In this document: in pieces, positions 8,468-17,500 of the stretch | How the letters are laid out: each line of letters opens with the position of its first letter | How positions within the stretch are numbered: position 1 is the first letter of the stretch | The notes under the pieces: model-generated | Database searches by the model: none | Told to the model about the DNA's origin: nothing | The model's input: the letters and a program-made list of their open reading frames with translations, nothing else | Translations under genes and position numbers: made by a program | Source of the DNA: Bacilli bacterium | GTDB taxonomy: Bacteria; Bacillota_I; Bacilli_A; RF39; UBA660 | Direction: 5' to 3' | Length of the DNA: 45,848 nucleotides | Assembly: GCA_017397685.1 (NCBI GenBank) | Contig: JAFQID010000002.1 | Span: forward strand, 1 to 45,848

Positions 8468-9312
8468 TTTTAAATGGAAAAGATTTAAGCGCACGAGTTA
8501 AAGATGAACTAAAAGGAAAAATTGATTCATTTGTAACAAAACCAGTACTTGCAGTGATAATGATAGGTGATAATGAAGCAAGTAAAATATATATTGAAAC
8601 AAAGAAAAAAGCTTGCCAGTATGTTGGAATAAGTTTTATGACCTTTTATTATGATGAAAAAGAAAAAGAAGAAACTATCATAAATAAAATAGAAGAACTT
8701 AATAATGAAAAAATAGTCTCAGGCATAATAGTACAACTGCCACTTCCAAAAAAATTTAATGAAAAAAATATAATAAACGCAATATCTCCATCAAAAGACG
8801 TAGATGGATTAACAGAAATATCTCAAGGTAAAATGCTAAGTGGAAAAAGTGATTTTATTCCATGTACTCCAAAAGGAATAATAAAAATATTAGATTTTTA
8901 TAATATAGATATAACATCAAAACACATAGTTATAATTGGAAGAAGTAATTTAGTAGGTAAACCACTACTTTTAGAATGTCTAAAAAGAAATGCCACGGTA
9001 ACAATATGCCATTCAAAAACAAAAGACTTAGAAAAATATACAAAACAAGCAGATATACTTGTGTCAGCAACAGGTAAAAAACATATTATAGATAAAAACA
9101 TGATAAAAGAAGGTGCTACTTTAATAGATGTAGGTATAACTAGAGAAAATAACAAAATATACGGTGATATAAACCCAAATGCTTATGAAAAAGCATCAAC
9201 CTATTCTCCAGTGCCAGGTGGAGTAGGACCGATGACAGTAGTAATGCTTCTTGAAAACGTATACGAAGCATATAAAAAACAAGGCGGTATAACAGATGAA
9301 ATCTTTGGATGA
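8464..9312 (+). CDS. folD: Bifunctional methylenetetrahydrofolate dehydrogenase/cyclohydrolase
   Basis: A 282-residue FolD of standard length, interconverting 5,10-methylene-, methenyl- and 10-formyl-tetrahydrofolate with NADP. Visible motifs are the catalytic Tyr/Lys helix (SKIYIETKKKACQYVGI), the PSKDVDG substrate loop, the Rossmann segment IGRSNLVGKP and the C-terminal TPVPGGVGPMT-type loop (here SPVPGGVGPMTVVMLLEN). It is coupled to the cyclophilin gene by ATGA and its 3' end overlaps the next gene by 17 bases, so the three form a compact operon. Confidence 0.96.
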   Translation: MILNGKDLSARVKDELKGKIDSFVTKPVLAVIMIGDNEASKIYIETKKKACQYVGISFMTFYYDEKEKEETIINKIEELNNEKIVSGIIVQLPLPKKFNEKNIINAISPSKDVDGLTEISQGKMLSGKSDFIPCTPKGIIKILDFYNIDITSKHIVIIGRSNLVGKPLLLECLKRNATVTICHSKTKDLEKYTKQADILVSATGKKHIIDKNMIKEGATLIDVGITRENNKIYGDINPNAYEKASTYSPVPGGVGPMTVVMLLENVYEAYKKQGGITDEIFG

Positions 9313-10117
9313 AATAGAAAGAAGTATAATAAAAACATATCGAAAAGAAATATGGGCAAAGTTCATAAAAGCGGTAAAAGAATTTGAACTCATAAAAGAA
9401 AACGATATTATCGCAGTATGCATATCTGGAGGTAAAGATTCATTTTTACTTGCAAAATGTATGCAAGAATTAAAAAAACATGGACAAATAAACTTTGAAT
9501 TAAAGTTTCTATGTATGAATCCAGGATATAACCAAAAAAATTTGGAACTTATAAAAACTAACGCAAAGCATCTAGGAATAGAATTACATATTTTTGAAAC
9601 TGAAATATTTAACATAGTTGAAAGAGAAAAAGAATCTCCATGCTATTTATGTGCAAGAATGAGAAGGGGATATCTATACCATGAAGCAAAAAAACTTGGT
9701 TGTAATAAAATAGCACTAGGACACCACTTTAATGATGTAATAGAAACTGTTCTTCTTAGCATGTTTTATGCATCAGAATATAAAACAATGATGCCAAAAC
9801 TACACTCAGATAACTTTGAAAATATAGAATTAATAAGACCTCTTTATTATGTAAAAGAATATGACATAGAAAGATTTGTAAACTCAAATGAATTAAAGTT
9901 CCTTAACTGTGCATGCAAGTTCACTGAAAAAAACAATATAGAAAACACATCAAAAAGAAAAGAAATAAAAAACCTAATAAAAGAACTTAAAAAAATAAAT
10001 CCAAATATTGATAACAACATATTAAAATCAACCTTTAATATAAACTTAAACACAGTTCTAGGTTATCATAAAAATGAAGAAAAATATTTCTTTTTAGATG
10101 ATTACGAGAAAAAATAA
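9296..10117 (+). CDS. ttcA: TtcA-family tRNA-thiolation ATPase (PP-loop)
   Basis: A 273-residue N-type ATP pyrophosphatase. The PP-loop SGGKDS is at 44-49. A Cys-x-x-Cys pair (C116, C119 in SPCYLCARMRRG) and further Cys at 205 and 207 match the Fe-S cluster ligands of TtcA-type tRNA 2-thiolation enzymes; LGHHFNDVIET is the second family motif. TtcA modifies cytidine 32 of tRNA in Proteobacteria, but related Bacillota proteins may act elsewhere, so substrate is uncertain. Its start lies inside the folD end, and a terminator follows 6 bases after the stop. Confidence 0.85.
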   Translation: MKSLDEIERSIIKTYRKEIWAKFIKAVKEFELIKENDIIAVCISGGKDSFLLAKCMQELKKHGQINFELKFLCMNPGYNQKNLELIKTNAKHLGIELHIFETEIFNIVEREKESPCYLCARMRRGYLYHEAKKLGCNKIALGHHFNDVIETVLLSMFYASEYKTMMPKLHSDNFENIELIRPLYYVKEYDIERFVNSNELKFLNCACKFTEKNNIENTSKRKEIKNLIKELKKINPNIDNNILKSTFNINLNTVLGYHKNEEKYFFLDDYEKK

Positions 10118-10123
10118 ACATAA

Positions 10124-10155
10124 AAAAATACTTGAAAATAAACTCAAGTATTTTT
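10124..10155. terminator. Bidirectional terminator between ttcA and rpsD
   Basis: A 12-bp stem, AAAAATACTTGA (10124-10135) with TCAAGTATTTTT (10144-10155), encloses an 8-base loop. A or T runs on both sides let it stop transcripts in both directions. Confidence 0.85.
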
Positions 10156-10753
10156 ATCTGTTATAGAACTCAACTATTAATGATTCGTTAATTTCAGCAT
10201 TTAACTCTTCACGTTCAGGATATCTTACATAAACACCTTCTTTTTTATTAGCATCAAAACTAACATAAGCAGGTCTAGTAATATCCATATTTAAACATTC
10301 ATTAATAACAGGATGATTATTAGAAGCCTCAGCAACACCAATTACATTTCCAGGTTTAACTCTAAATGATGGAATATCAACTTTCTTACCATTTACAGTA
10401 ATATGACCATGGTTAACTAATTGTCTAGCAGATCTTCTAGTTTTAGCAAGGCCCATACGATAAACAAGATTATCAAGTCTGCTTTCAAGTAAAATTAAGA
10501 AATTAACACCATGAACTCCATGCATTTTACCAGCAGCATCAAATGTTTTTCTAAATTGTTTTTCGCTTAGTCCATATAAAAATCTAACTTTTTGTTTTTC
10601 TTTAAGTTGAACACCATATTCACTTAATTTCTTTCTACTAGTTCCATGTTGCCCAGGAGCTGTAGGCTTCTTAGCAAGTTCTTTACCAGTTTCTAAAGTA
10701 GAAAAACCATATCTTCTAGATTTCTTATAAATAGGTCCTGTATATCTAGACAT
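10154..10753 (-). CDS. rpsD: 30S ribosomal protein S4
   Basis: A 199-residue uS4, an early-assembling 16S rRNA-binding protein. The Gram-positive S4 start ([16 protein letters not shown]) and the S4 RNA-binding domain ([20 protein letters not shown], then [10 protein letters not shown]) are clear. It lacks the N-terminal Cys zinc site. ATG at complement 10753 is chosen over an upstream in-frame start because AAGGAGG precedes it and the family N-terminus begins there. The gene stands alone, as in Bacillus subtilis, with a long leader upstream. Confidence 0.97.
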   Translation of the reverse strand: MSRYTGPIYKKSRRYGFSTLETGKELAKKPTAPGQHGTSRKKLSEYGVQLKEKQKVRFLYGLSEKQFRKTFDAAGKMHGVHGVNFLILLESRLDNLVYRMGLAKTRRSARQLVNHGHITVNGKKVDIPSFRVKPGNVIGVAEASNNHPVINECLNMDITRPAYVSFDANKKEGVYVRYPEREELNAEINESLIVEFYNR

Positions 10754-10908
10754 ACAACTTCCTCCTTTCATAAAATTAAACAAAAGGCTTTCTATTAGTA
10801 TCGTAGGGTGTCCACATATTACTTTCATCTTGGCAGAGATTACTTATAACTTATATAATAAGTGTGAAGCACGTTACAACCTATATAAAATACTGCCACT
10901 TGCTTGCG
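10754..10908 (-). promoter_or_regulatory. Long rpsD 5' leader, candidate S4 autoregulatory RNA
   Basis: About 155 bases separate the predicted transcription start from rpsD. Stand-alone rpsD genes of Bacillota are known to be repressed by S4 binding to a structured leader. The leader has short complementary blocks but I could not confirm the known S4 fold by eye, so this rests on position and length. A covariance-model scan would decide it. Confidence 0.4.
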
Positions 10909-10914
10909 TAATAA

Positions 10915-10943
10915 ATTATATTATATATTTTTAAAAAAATCAA
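10915..10943 (-). promoter_or_regulatory. Sigma-A promoter of rpsD
   Basis: On the minus strand TTGATT (complement of 10938-10943) and TATAAT (complement of 10915-10920) are separated by exactly 17 bp. Confidence 0.7.
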
Positions 10944-11021
10944 CTTTTTCTCTGAAATTAAGCCTTAAAAACTTGAAATATTAAAAAAAAGTATGCTATA
11001 CTCATAACTATGGAGGGAAAA

Positions 11022-11552
11022 ATGCAAAAAAGATACAAAAATAAAAGAGAAAGAAAAAATAAAAAAGAAACTACTAACGAAAACGGATTGAAAACAGTAA
11101 TTATAACAGCGAGTAGTGTAGTTTTATTTATAGGACTATTCTATGGATTAAATTTAATTTTAACAAAAATGGGAGCATTTGAAGAAGGATATACAAAACC
11201 TATAAAAACAGCAGCCGAAATAAATTATGATGAAATATTATACGGTAATGTATTTAACAAACCAGAAAAAACATATTATGTAATATTCGATACATACAGT
11301 GATTTAACAAATAATGTATACATTGAATATTTAATATCCTCAAAAGAATATAGTAATAAAATATATAAAGTAGATTTATCTAATCCTATGAATAAAAATA
11401 TTAATAGTGATAAAAGTAATAAAAAAGCATCAAAACCTAGTGAATTAGAAATTAATGATACTACGTTAATAAAAATTTCATCAGGAAAAATAACAAATTA
11501 TATTATTGGTGATGAAAAAATAGAATCATATTTAGAAAAATTAAGTAAATAA
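11022..11552 (+). CDS. Membrane-anchored protein with a thioredoxin-like fold lacking CxxC
   Basis: A 176-residue protein with a very basic N-terminus (KRYKNKRERKNKKE), one membrane span at about 24-47 and an extracytoplasmic domain. The domain pattern resembles thioredoxin: TYYVIFDTYSD (beta strand and loop), YKVDLSNP (the D-V-D strand) and TTLIKISSGKITNYIIG followed by a final helix (YLEKL). The Cys pair is absent and the expected cis-Pro position is not conserved, so it is unlikely to be a redox enzyme. ATG 11022 is preferred to 11010 because GGAGGG lies between them. No operon partners; rpmB is convergent. The fold assignment is an inference. Confidence 0.6.
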   Translation: MQKRYKNKRERKNKKETTNENGLKTVIITASSVVLFIGLFYGLNLILTKMGAFEEGYTKPIKTAAEINYDEILYGNVFNKPEKTYYVIFDTYSDLTNNVYIEYLISSKEYSNKIYKVDLSNPMNKNINSDKSNKKASKPSELEINDTTLIKISSGKITNYIIGDEKIESYLEKLSK

Positions 11553-11570
11553 AAAACAGACAAAACTGTC
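11551..11570 (-). terminator. Weak terminator of rpmB
   Basis: A short stem (ACAG/CTGT at 11556-11559 and 11566-11569) is followed on the minus strand by T residues (complement of 11551-11555). It may also serve the convergent gene. Confidence 0.4.
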
Positions 11571-11572
11571 CA

Positions 11573-11740
11573 TTATTTACTTTTTTTATTAGCTCTAATT
11601 TCCTTAGCAGATAGTCTAACTCTTTTACCATCAACTACAGTAGCTTGTAAATTAACTTTTTGAGTCTTTTTAGTAGCCTTTAATGAAAAAGGTCTGTTTT
11701 GAGCACTCATATTCTTTCTATTTGACACATTCTTAGCCAT
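11573..11740 (-). CDS. rpmB: 50S ribosomal protein L28
   Basis: A 55-residue protein that reads MAKNVSNRKN, NRPFSLKATKKTQKVNLQ and VVDGKRVRLSAKEIR. The order N-R-x-x-S, T-K-K/R, N-L-Q, V-x-x-(D)GK, V-x-x-S-A-x-x-I/L matches bL28. It is a few residues shorter than the usual ~62 and has no Cys, so it is a zinc-free form. AGGAGG lies 11 bases upstream of the ATG. It is transcribed alone on the minus strand, with its own weak terminator. bL28 is a late-assembling large-subunit protein. Confidence 0.85.
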   Translation of the reverse strand: MAKNVSNRKNMSAQNRPFSLKATKKTQKVNLQATVVDGKRVRLSAKEIRANKKSK

Positions 11741-11861
11741 AAAATATCTTGCCTCCTCTTTAAATCATATATAATTTATCATAAAAAGTGCTTTAAGTAA
11801 AGTGAAAGTTGATTTTTAATATAAAATTTGATATAATCTAACCATTAAATGAGGGGATAAT

Positions 11862-12686
11862 ATGGATGAAAAAGTAAAAAACAAACCAAAAAAATACTTT
11901 ATAGTGCAGTATGATAGAAAAACAATACGAATATTTAAAACTGAAAAAGATTACGAAGAAATGATAAAAATTATCAAAAAGAATAACAATAATCCTTCTA
12001 GTGCACTACTTTTTAGTAATGTAAAAAAAGAATATAATGAAAAAGGAGAAATAGTTGCAACTATAAGTGTATATGCAAAAATTAAAGATAGAAGTTCATT
12101 AGAAGACATTGACGAAGAAACAATGAATATACGCAGTATGTATGAGTTCTTAGAAATATATGGACATCTAAGAAGAAATAATCTTTATTACCCAGAAATC
12201 CTTTCCTTTGGTGCAAGAACATACAAAGATGAAAATGGAATGCAAACTAAATACGATGTAGGATCACATACTGATAGATTATTTTTTAAAAATGATAGAA
12301 TATATATGAATCCTAAAACCCCAGCATATGTAATAAATGCGGCGTCACAGGAAAATAATATACAGTTTTTTACTGATTTGGCAAACTCTTTTTCAACTTA
12401 TCCAAACGCAACAGATGCATGTATTAGTTGTAAAAAAGCTATAAACTTTTATAAGCAAAACGGATTTTTTACAACAAGACTATGGTATGAAGGGAAAAAT
12501 ATATTTGAAAATACAGTTTATAAAAAGAAAAATAATAAATTTCTTATAGATGAAAATGGTAAAAAAATACTTGATTATAAACCAAGAAGAAACTTCGCTG
12601 ATTTTCTATCAAAATGTCATCAAGATGGACTTATATATATAGATGAAATGATTATTAGTGAAGAAAATCAAAAATTAAAAAGATAA
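11862..12686 (+). CDS. Hypothetical protein upstream of spoIIGA
   Basis: A 274-residue, probably cytosolic protein that I do not recognise. It is rich in Lys, Asn and aromatic residues, with no signal peptide, span or obvious catalytic motif. Segments that could help identify it are EFLEIYGHLRRNNLYYPEI, DVGSHTDRLFF and CISCKKAINFYKQNGFF (a Cys-x-x-Cys pair). GAGGGG lies 6 bases before the ATG. A strong terminator starts at its stop codon, so it is a single-gene unit, separate from the sporulation genes that follow. Confidence 0.8.
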   Translation: MDEKVKNKPKKYFIVQYDRKTIRIFKTEKDYEEMIKIIKKNNNNPSSALLFSNVKKEYNEKGEIVATISVYAKIKDRSSLEDIDEETMNIRSMYEFLEIYGHLRRNNLYYPEILSFGARTYKDENGMQTKYDVGSHTDRLFFKNDRIYMNPKTPAYVINAASQENNIQFFTDLANSFSTYPNATDACISCKKAINFYKQNGFFTTRLWYEGKNIFENTVYKKKNNKFLIDENGKKILDYKPRRNFADFLSKCHQDGLIYIDEMIISEENQKLKR

Positions 12687-12718
12687 ACGTATAAATCGAC
12701 AAAATTTATACGTTTTTT
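12685..12718 (+). terminator. Terminator of the hypothetical gene upstream of spoIIGA
   Basis: A perfect 12-bp stem, AAACGTATAAAT (12685-12696) and ATTTATACGTTT (12704-12715), with a 7-base loop CGACAAA, followed by T residues. The loop and its 5' edge coincide with the Spo0A-like box of the next promoter. Confidence 0.85.
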
Positions 12719-12728
12719 AATTTATAAT
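12695..12728 (+). promoter_or_regulatory. Candidate Spo0A-activated spoIIG-type promoter
   Basis: TATAAT at 12723-12728 lies 17 bases before the spoIIGA ATG. TCGACA at 12696-12701 resembles a -35 box but is 21 bp away. A Spo0A-box-like sequence, TTTGTCGAT on the minus strand (12695-12703), overlaps it. The B. subtilis spoIIG promoter is known for an over-long spacer and a 0A box over the -35, so the arrangement fits sporulation control by Spo0A. Confidence 0.5.
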
Positions 12729-12745
12729 TTCTTTGGGTGATAAAA

Positions 12746-13471
12746 ATGTATCTAGATGAACTTTTATTATTAAACTTTGCTATAGATTACTGTCTTCTAA
12801 GTACCTTATCAAAAATATTAAAAATAAATGTAACAAATAAAAAAATATTACTAGGTTCTCTAGTCGGAGAAATATCAATATTATATTTATTTTTAAACAC
12901 AGGCAATATAATTCTTTGGCTTTTTAAAATAACAGTAAGTTTAATAATGCTTCTTGTTTCATTTGGATATAAAGATAAAACATTCTTTTCAAACGCAGTA
13001 CTTTACTTTTATACAATATCATTTTTACTTGGTGGAATACTTTATTATTTTAAACTAGAAGACCTTTTAATAGAGTATAAATATTATATTTTATTAATAC
13101 CAATATTTATGAATATATATAAATATTTGACATATAATCTAAAAAACTATTATTCTCAAATATATAAGGTTGATATATATTTAAAATCAGGACAAATACT
13201 TCATCTTATAGGATATATGGATTCTGGAAATACATTAAACGAGCCATATACAAATAAAAAAGTAATAATAATAAACAAACAATTAGAAGAAAATTACTTC
13301 CTAGTTCCATACGAAACAATAGATAATCATTCGCTATTAAAATGTTTTACCCCTAATCGGGTCTACATAGAAGGAATAGGGGAAAGACAAGATGTAGTAG
13401 TAGGAATAATAAATAAAAAATTCAAAGGATATGATTGTTTACTAAACTATAATTTAATGGAGGAAAAATGA
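12746..13471 (+). CDS. spoIIGA: Sigma-E processing aspartic protease SpoIIGA
   Basis: A 241-residue protein with an N-terminal membrane half of about five spans (to residue ~130) and a C-terminal aspartic protease half. The catalytic Asp159 lies in GYMDSGNTL, matching the D-S/T-G-N motif of SpoIIGA, which cuts pro-sigma-E in the mother cell. It is shorter than the ~309-residue B. subtilis protein, mainly in the protease half. I chose ATG 12746 over an upstream GTG because GGTGA lies 5 bases before it and overlaps that GTG. The stop overlaps the sigE start (ATGA), so the substrate and the protease are translationally coupled. Confidence 0.93.
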   Translation: MYLDELLLLNFAIDYCLLSTLSKILKINVTNKKILLGSLVGEISILYLFLNTGNIILWLFKITVSLIMLLVSFGYKDKTFFSNAVLYFYTISFLLGGILYYFKLEDLLIEYKYYILLIPIFMNIYKYLTYNLKNYYSQIYKVDIYLKSGQILHLIGYMDSGNTLNEPYTNKKVIIINKQLEENYFLVPYETIDNHSLLKCFTPNRVYIEGIGERQDVVVGIINKKFKGYDCLLNYNLMEEK

Positions 13472-14148
13472 TAAAAAAAATATTAGAAAAGTTTTTTAAA
13501 AGAAATGATGTATTTTATTTAGGATCTTCAGATATTTTGCCGCCACCACTACCAAAAAACGAAGAAGAAGAACTAGTAAAAAGAAGTAATTTAGGAGACT
13601 TACAAGCTAGAAACAAACTAATAGAACATAACTTAAGACTTGTTGTATTTCTAGCAAAAAAATATGACAATACCGCATATGATTTAGAAGACTTAGTATC
13701 AATCGGAACTTTAGGACTTATAAAAGGAGTAAAAACATATAAACTAGATAAAAATATTAAACTTGCAACATATGCATCAAGATGTATAGATAATGAAATA
13801 TTAATGTTCTTAAGAAAAAACAAAAGAAAAAGTAGTGAAATAAGCTTTGAAGATTCAATAAACTTTGATAATGAAGGAAATGAATTACACCTTGAAGACA
13901 TTCTAGGAACGGATAATAATCTTGTAGAAAAAGAAGTTGAAGATGCAAATGATAAAATACTTCTAAAAGAAGAAATAAAAAAATTAAAAGGAAGAGATAA
14001 AGAAATAATAGAAATGAGATATGGCTTAAGTGGAAAAAAAGAACTTACACAAAAAGAAGTGGCCGATAAACTATCTATATCTCAGTCATACATATCAAGA
14101 ATAGAAAAAAAACTAATAAATAAATTAAAAAATCTCATGAGAATATAA
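13468..14148 (+). CDS. sigE: Mother-cell sporulation sigma factor, pro-sigma-E
   Basis: A 226-residue sigma-70 family protein. Residues 1 to about 17 form a short basic pro-sequence, followed by FYLGSSDILPPPLPKNEE, which matches the processing site and start of mature sigma-E. Region 2 (NLRLVVFLAKKYDNT, DLVSIGTLGLIKG) and region 4 (ELTQKEVADKLSISQSYISRIEK) are intact. It should direct mother-cell genes after SpoIIGA cleavage. It is coupled to spoIIGA by ATGA. Unusually, sigG does not follow; a type VII secretion locus intervenes. Confidence 0.96.
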   Translation: MIKKILEKFFKRNDVFYLGSSDILPPPLPKNEEEELVKRSNLGDLQARNKLIEHNLRLVVFLAKKYDNTAYDLEDLVSIGTLGLIKGVKTYKLDKNIKLATYASRCIDNEILMFLRKNKRKSSEISFEDSINFDNEGNELHLEDILGTDNNLVEKEVEDANDKILLKEEIKKLKGRDKEIIEMRYGLSGKKELTQKEVADKLSISQSYISRIEKKLINKLKNLMRI

Positions 14149-14183
14149 CAAAGTCGTCTATTTTAAATAGATGATTTTGTTTG
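14149..14183 (+). terminator. Terminator of the spoIIGA-sigE operon
   Basis: A 15-bp stem with two G-T pairs (14149-14163 with 14165-14179) and a minimal loop follows the sigE stop directly, then TTTG. It separates sigE transcription from the secretion locus. Confidence 0.8.
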
Positions 14184-14209
14184 CTATTTAAAAAGTTATA
14201 TGCTAAAAT
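14181..14209 (+). promoter_or_regulatory. Sigma-A-like promoter of the type VII secretion operon
   Basis: TTGCTA (14181-14186) and TAAAAT (14204-14209) are spaced by 17 bp, just after the sigE terminator and 27 bases before the first gene. This suggests expression independent of sigma-E. Confidence 0.6.
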
Positions 14210-14236
14210 TATTTATAGTAGAAAAGGTGAATATAT

Positions 14237-14491
14237 ATGAATAAATTTTTAATAACAGTTATTATACCAAGTATAGAAGCGGAGTATGACTTATTCATAC
14301 CAAATAATAAAAAAGTCGGTACAATTAAAACATATATATTAAAATCCATATCTTTTTTAACAAATAACACATATCAAAAAACTATAGATGAAGTTAAATT
14401 CATTAATAGATTAACAAACGAAGAATACGATAACGATAAATTTATTAAAGATACAAACATAAAAAATGGTACTAAATTAATAATCATATAA
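14237..14491 (+). CDS. yukD: YukD/EsaB-like ubiquitin-fold protein of the type VII system
   Basis: An 84-residue protein with a beta-grasp pattern: ITVIIPSIEAEYDLFIPNN, a central helix (VGTIKTYILKSISFL), then LTNEEYD and a C-terminal strand TKLIII after an NGT turn. EsaB/YukD proteins of Bacillota type VII systems have this size and fold and are cytosolic regulators or components. There is no C-terminal Gly-Gly, as expected for this family. It is first in the operon, 20 bases before essC. Confidence 0.85.
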   Translation: MNKFLITVIIPSIEAEYDLFIPNNKKVGTIKTYILKSISFLTNNTYQKTIDEVKFINRLTNEEYDNDKFIKDTNIKNGTKLIII

Positions 14492-14511
14492 AAGTATTGG
14501 GGTGATAGCTA

Positions 14512-17500
14512 GTGAGAGTTTCAATTATAAATAATAAAAAAATAGAAAACTTAATTTTACCAAATAAAATAGAGGGCACATACTGGATAAAAGACTATGA
14601 TGCAAGCGGAAATAAAACAAATCTTATATCAATCGAGCCTGAAGATAATAAATGGAAATTAATAAGTAATAAAGAATGTTTTATAGAAAAAAATGGTAAT
14701 AATAAGGATTTTGTATATTTAGAAAAAAATGAGTTCTATATTCTTAAAAATGGTGTAATGAACAAAACATTGCTTCTTTATTGTACAGAAATAGAATCAA
14801 AGTATTTAAATTATGATGCTGGAAAATATTTAGATACCGGTATTTTAATTGGTAATAATAGTGAGTGCCAAATAAAACATTCACTATTATCAGAAGTGGA
14901 AGCTAAAATAAAAAAAGAAAATGAAAATGTAGTTATTACTGATCAAGACTCAGATTGCGGAGTATACGTAAATAACCTTAAAATAAATAGAAAAACTATA
15001 CTTACAAATGGTGACACGATATTTATTGGTGGTCTTAAAATTATTTATAATATAAATAAAGATATATATGATCAAAAAACTTACTGCTTATCAATTAGAA
15101 ACGATGAAAAAGTAAATACATCTTTGCCTATAGTAGAACTTTCAAAACCTAAAAACAACGATTTTAAAGAACTATCAGAAGATATAGAGTTTCCTTTATA
15201 CGAAGAAAGAGAATACTTTCACAAAAAGCCAAGATTTGTAGCTACTATAGAACCGTTAAAAATGCATATAGATCATCCACCAGGCTCAGTACCAGAAGAT
15301 AAAATGCCAGCTTTGCTTACATATGGTCCAATGATTACGATGTCGCTTTCATCACTAGTAATAGGTTTTACAGCATTAAATAACGTACTAACAGGTAATA
15401 CATCTTGGGTAGCCGCAGCACCATCGCTAGTGATATGTTTAACAATGCTCGCAGGTGTTATAGTTTGGCCTATGCTAACAAGGGCATACATGAAAAAAAC
15501 TCGAAAAGAAGATGAAAAGAAAAAATTAGAAAAATATACTGAATATATAGATAAAAAAAGAAAAGCAATTATAGATGCTAAACTTGAACAAAAAAACTTA
15601 CTTAACAATAAATATCTTTCATCTTTTGATTCAAGTGAAATAATACTAAGGAAATATACTACACTTTGGGAAAGAAGAATAGAAGATATAGATTTTCTTG
15701 AAATAAACCTAGGAAATGGTTCATATCAAATGGCAATAGATATCGCATATCCAGAAGAACATTTTACTATGGATGAAGATAAACTAAAAGATTTAATGAA
15801 CAATCTTTATAAAGAACCTAAAATGCTTAGTGATGTACCTGTAACATATTCGCTTATAGATAACTTTATAACAGGTGTAATAGGATCTAACACATTAACA
15901 ACAGAGTATATAAAACAAATAATAATTCAAATACTAGCATTTCATAGTTATGATGATTTAAAAATAATAATGTTAATAGATGAAAATAGTGAAGAAAACT
16001 TTAAATTTTTAAAAAGTATACCACATATATTTTCTCAAGATAAAAGCATAAGATTCTTCGCAACTAACAGTAATGAATACAAAGAAGTTTGTTATCACCT
16101 AGATAAAATTTATAATGATAAAAAAGAAAAATTTGGAAATAATAAAATAAAAAATGAAGATTTAGATAAAACTTATTTAATTATTACAAATAGCTTTAAA
16201 AAAATTAGAGACTTTGACGTAATAAATAAAATCCTTGGTAATAAAGAATATTATGGTTTTAGTATGCTAATACTTGATGAAAAAGTAACAAACTTACCAA
16301 ATCAATGTAATTCATTCATAAAAATAGCATCTGATAAAGGTGAACTTCATTTTATGAATCAAGCAAGTAAAGATGCATATGTCTTTAATATTGATTTTGA
16401 AAAAACTATAAAATACGAAGAATGTTCAAGTGTACTTGCAAACATACCGATAGATACTAGTAATACAGAAGAAGGAAAATTACCAGAAAAGTTAAGATTC
16501 TTAGAAATGTATGATGTAGGAAAAGTAGAGCAATTAAACTCTTCATCTAGATGGGAAGAAAATAACCCTACAATTAACTTAGAAGCTCCAGTTGGAGTAG
16601 GTAAAAACGGAGAACTTATAACATTAAACTTACATGAAAATGCTCATGGTCCACATGGACTTATTGCTGGTATGACAGGTAGTGGTAAATCTGAGTTTAT
16701 ACTTACATTTATACTTTCAATGGCAATTAACTATAGCCCAGAAGAAGTTCAATTTATACTTATAGACTATAAAGGTGGAGGTTTAGCTGGTGCTTTTGAA
16801 AATACAGATTTAAAACTACCACATTTAGTTGGAACAATCACAAACCTAGACACAGTAGACATGAATAGAAGTTTTACATCGATAGAAAGTGAAATAAAAA
16901 GAAGACAAGAAATATTCAATAAAACAAGAGAACTTACTAGAGAAAGCACTATAGATATATATAAATATCAAAAAATGTATAGAGAAAAAATTGTAAATGA
17001 ACCAATATCTCATTTATTCATAATATGTGATGAGTTTGCAGAACTAAAAGTTAGTCAGCCTGATTTCATGGAACAATTAATAAGCGCGGCACGTATAGGA
17101 AGAAGCCTAGGTATTCATCTAATTCTCGCAACTCAAAAACCATCAGGAGTAGTAGACCCACAAATATGGAGTAACACAAGATTTAGAGTTTGTATGAAAG
17201 TCCAAGATAAACTAGATTCAAACGAAGTAATAAAAAGCTACGATGCAGCATTCTTAAAAAATATTGGTAGATTTTACTTCCAAGTTGGATATAATGAAAT
17301 ATTTGTCTTAGGACAAGCCGCATACGCAGGAGATGATTATAATCCAGCTGATAAAGTTAAAAAAACAATAAATACTTCTATAGATTTTATAGATAATATC
17401 GGAAGTATAATAAAAGAAACAAGCACTAAAGATAATACATTCATAATATATGAGCAACTAGGAGAAGAAAGCACAAACATAGTAAAATACTTACAAAAAA

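Noticed and set aside
10754-10828. Longer in-frame S4 N-terminus
   Set aside because: The extension covers the AAGGAGG site and the leader, and the S4 family begins at MSRYTGP.
12737-12745. GTG start giving a 3-residue longer SpoIIGA
   Set aside because: The GTG overlaps the GGTGA ribosome site that serves the ATG at 12746.
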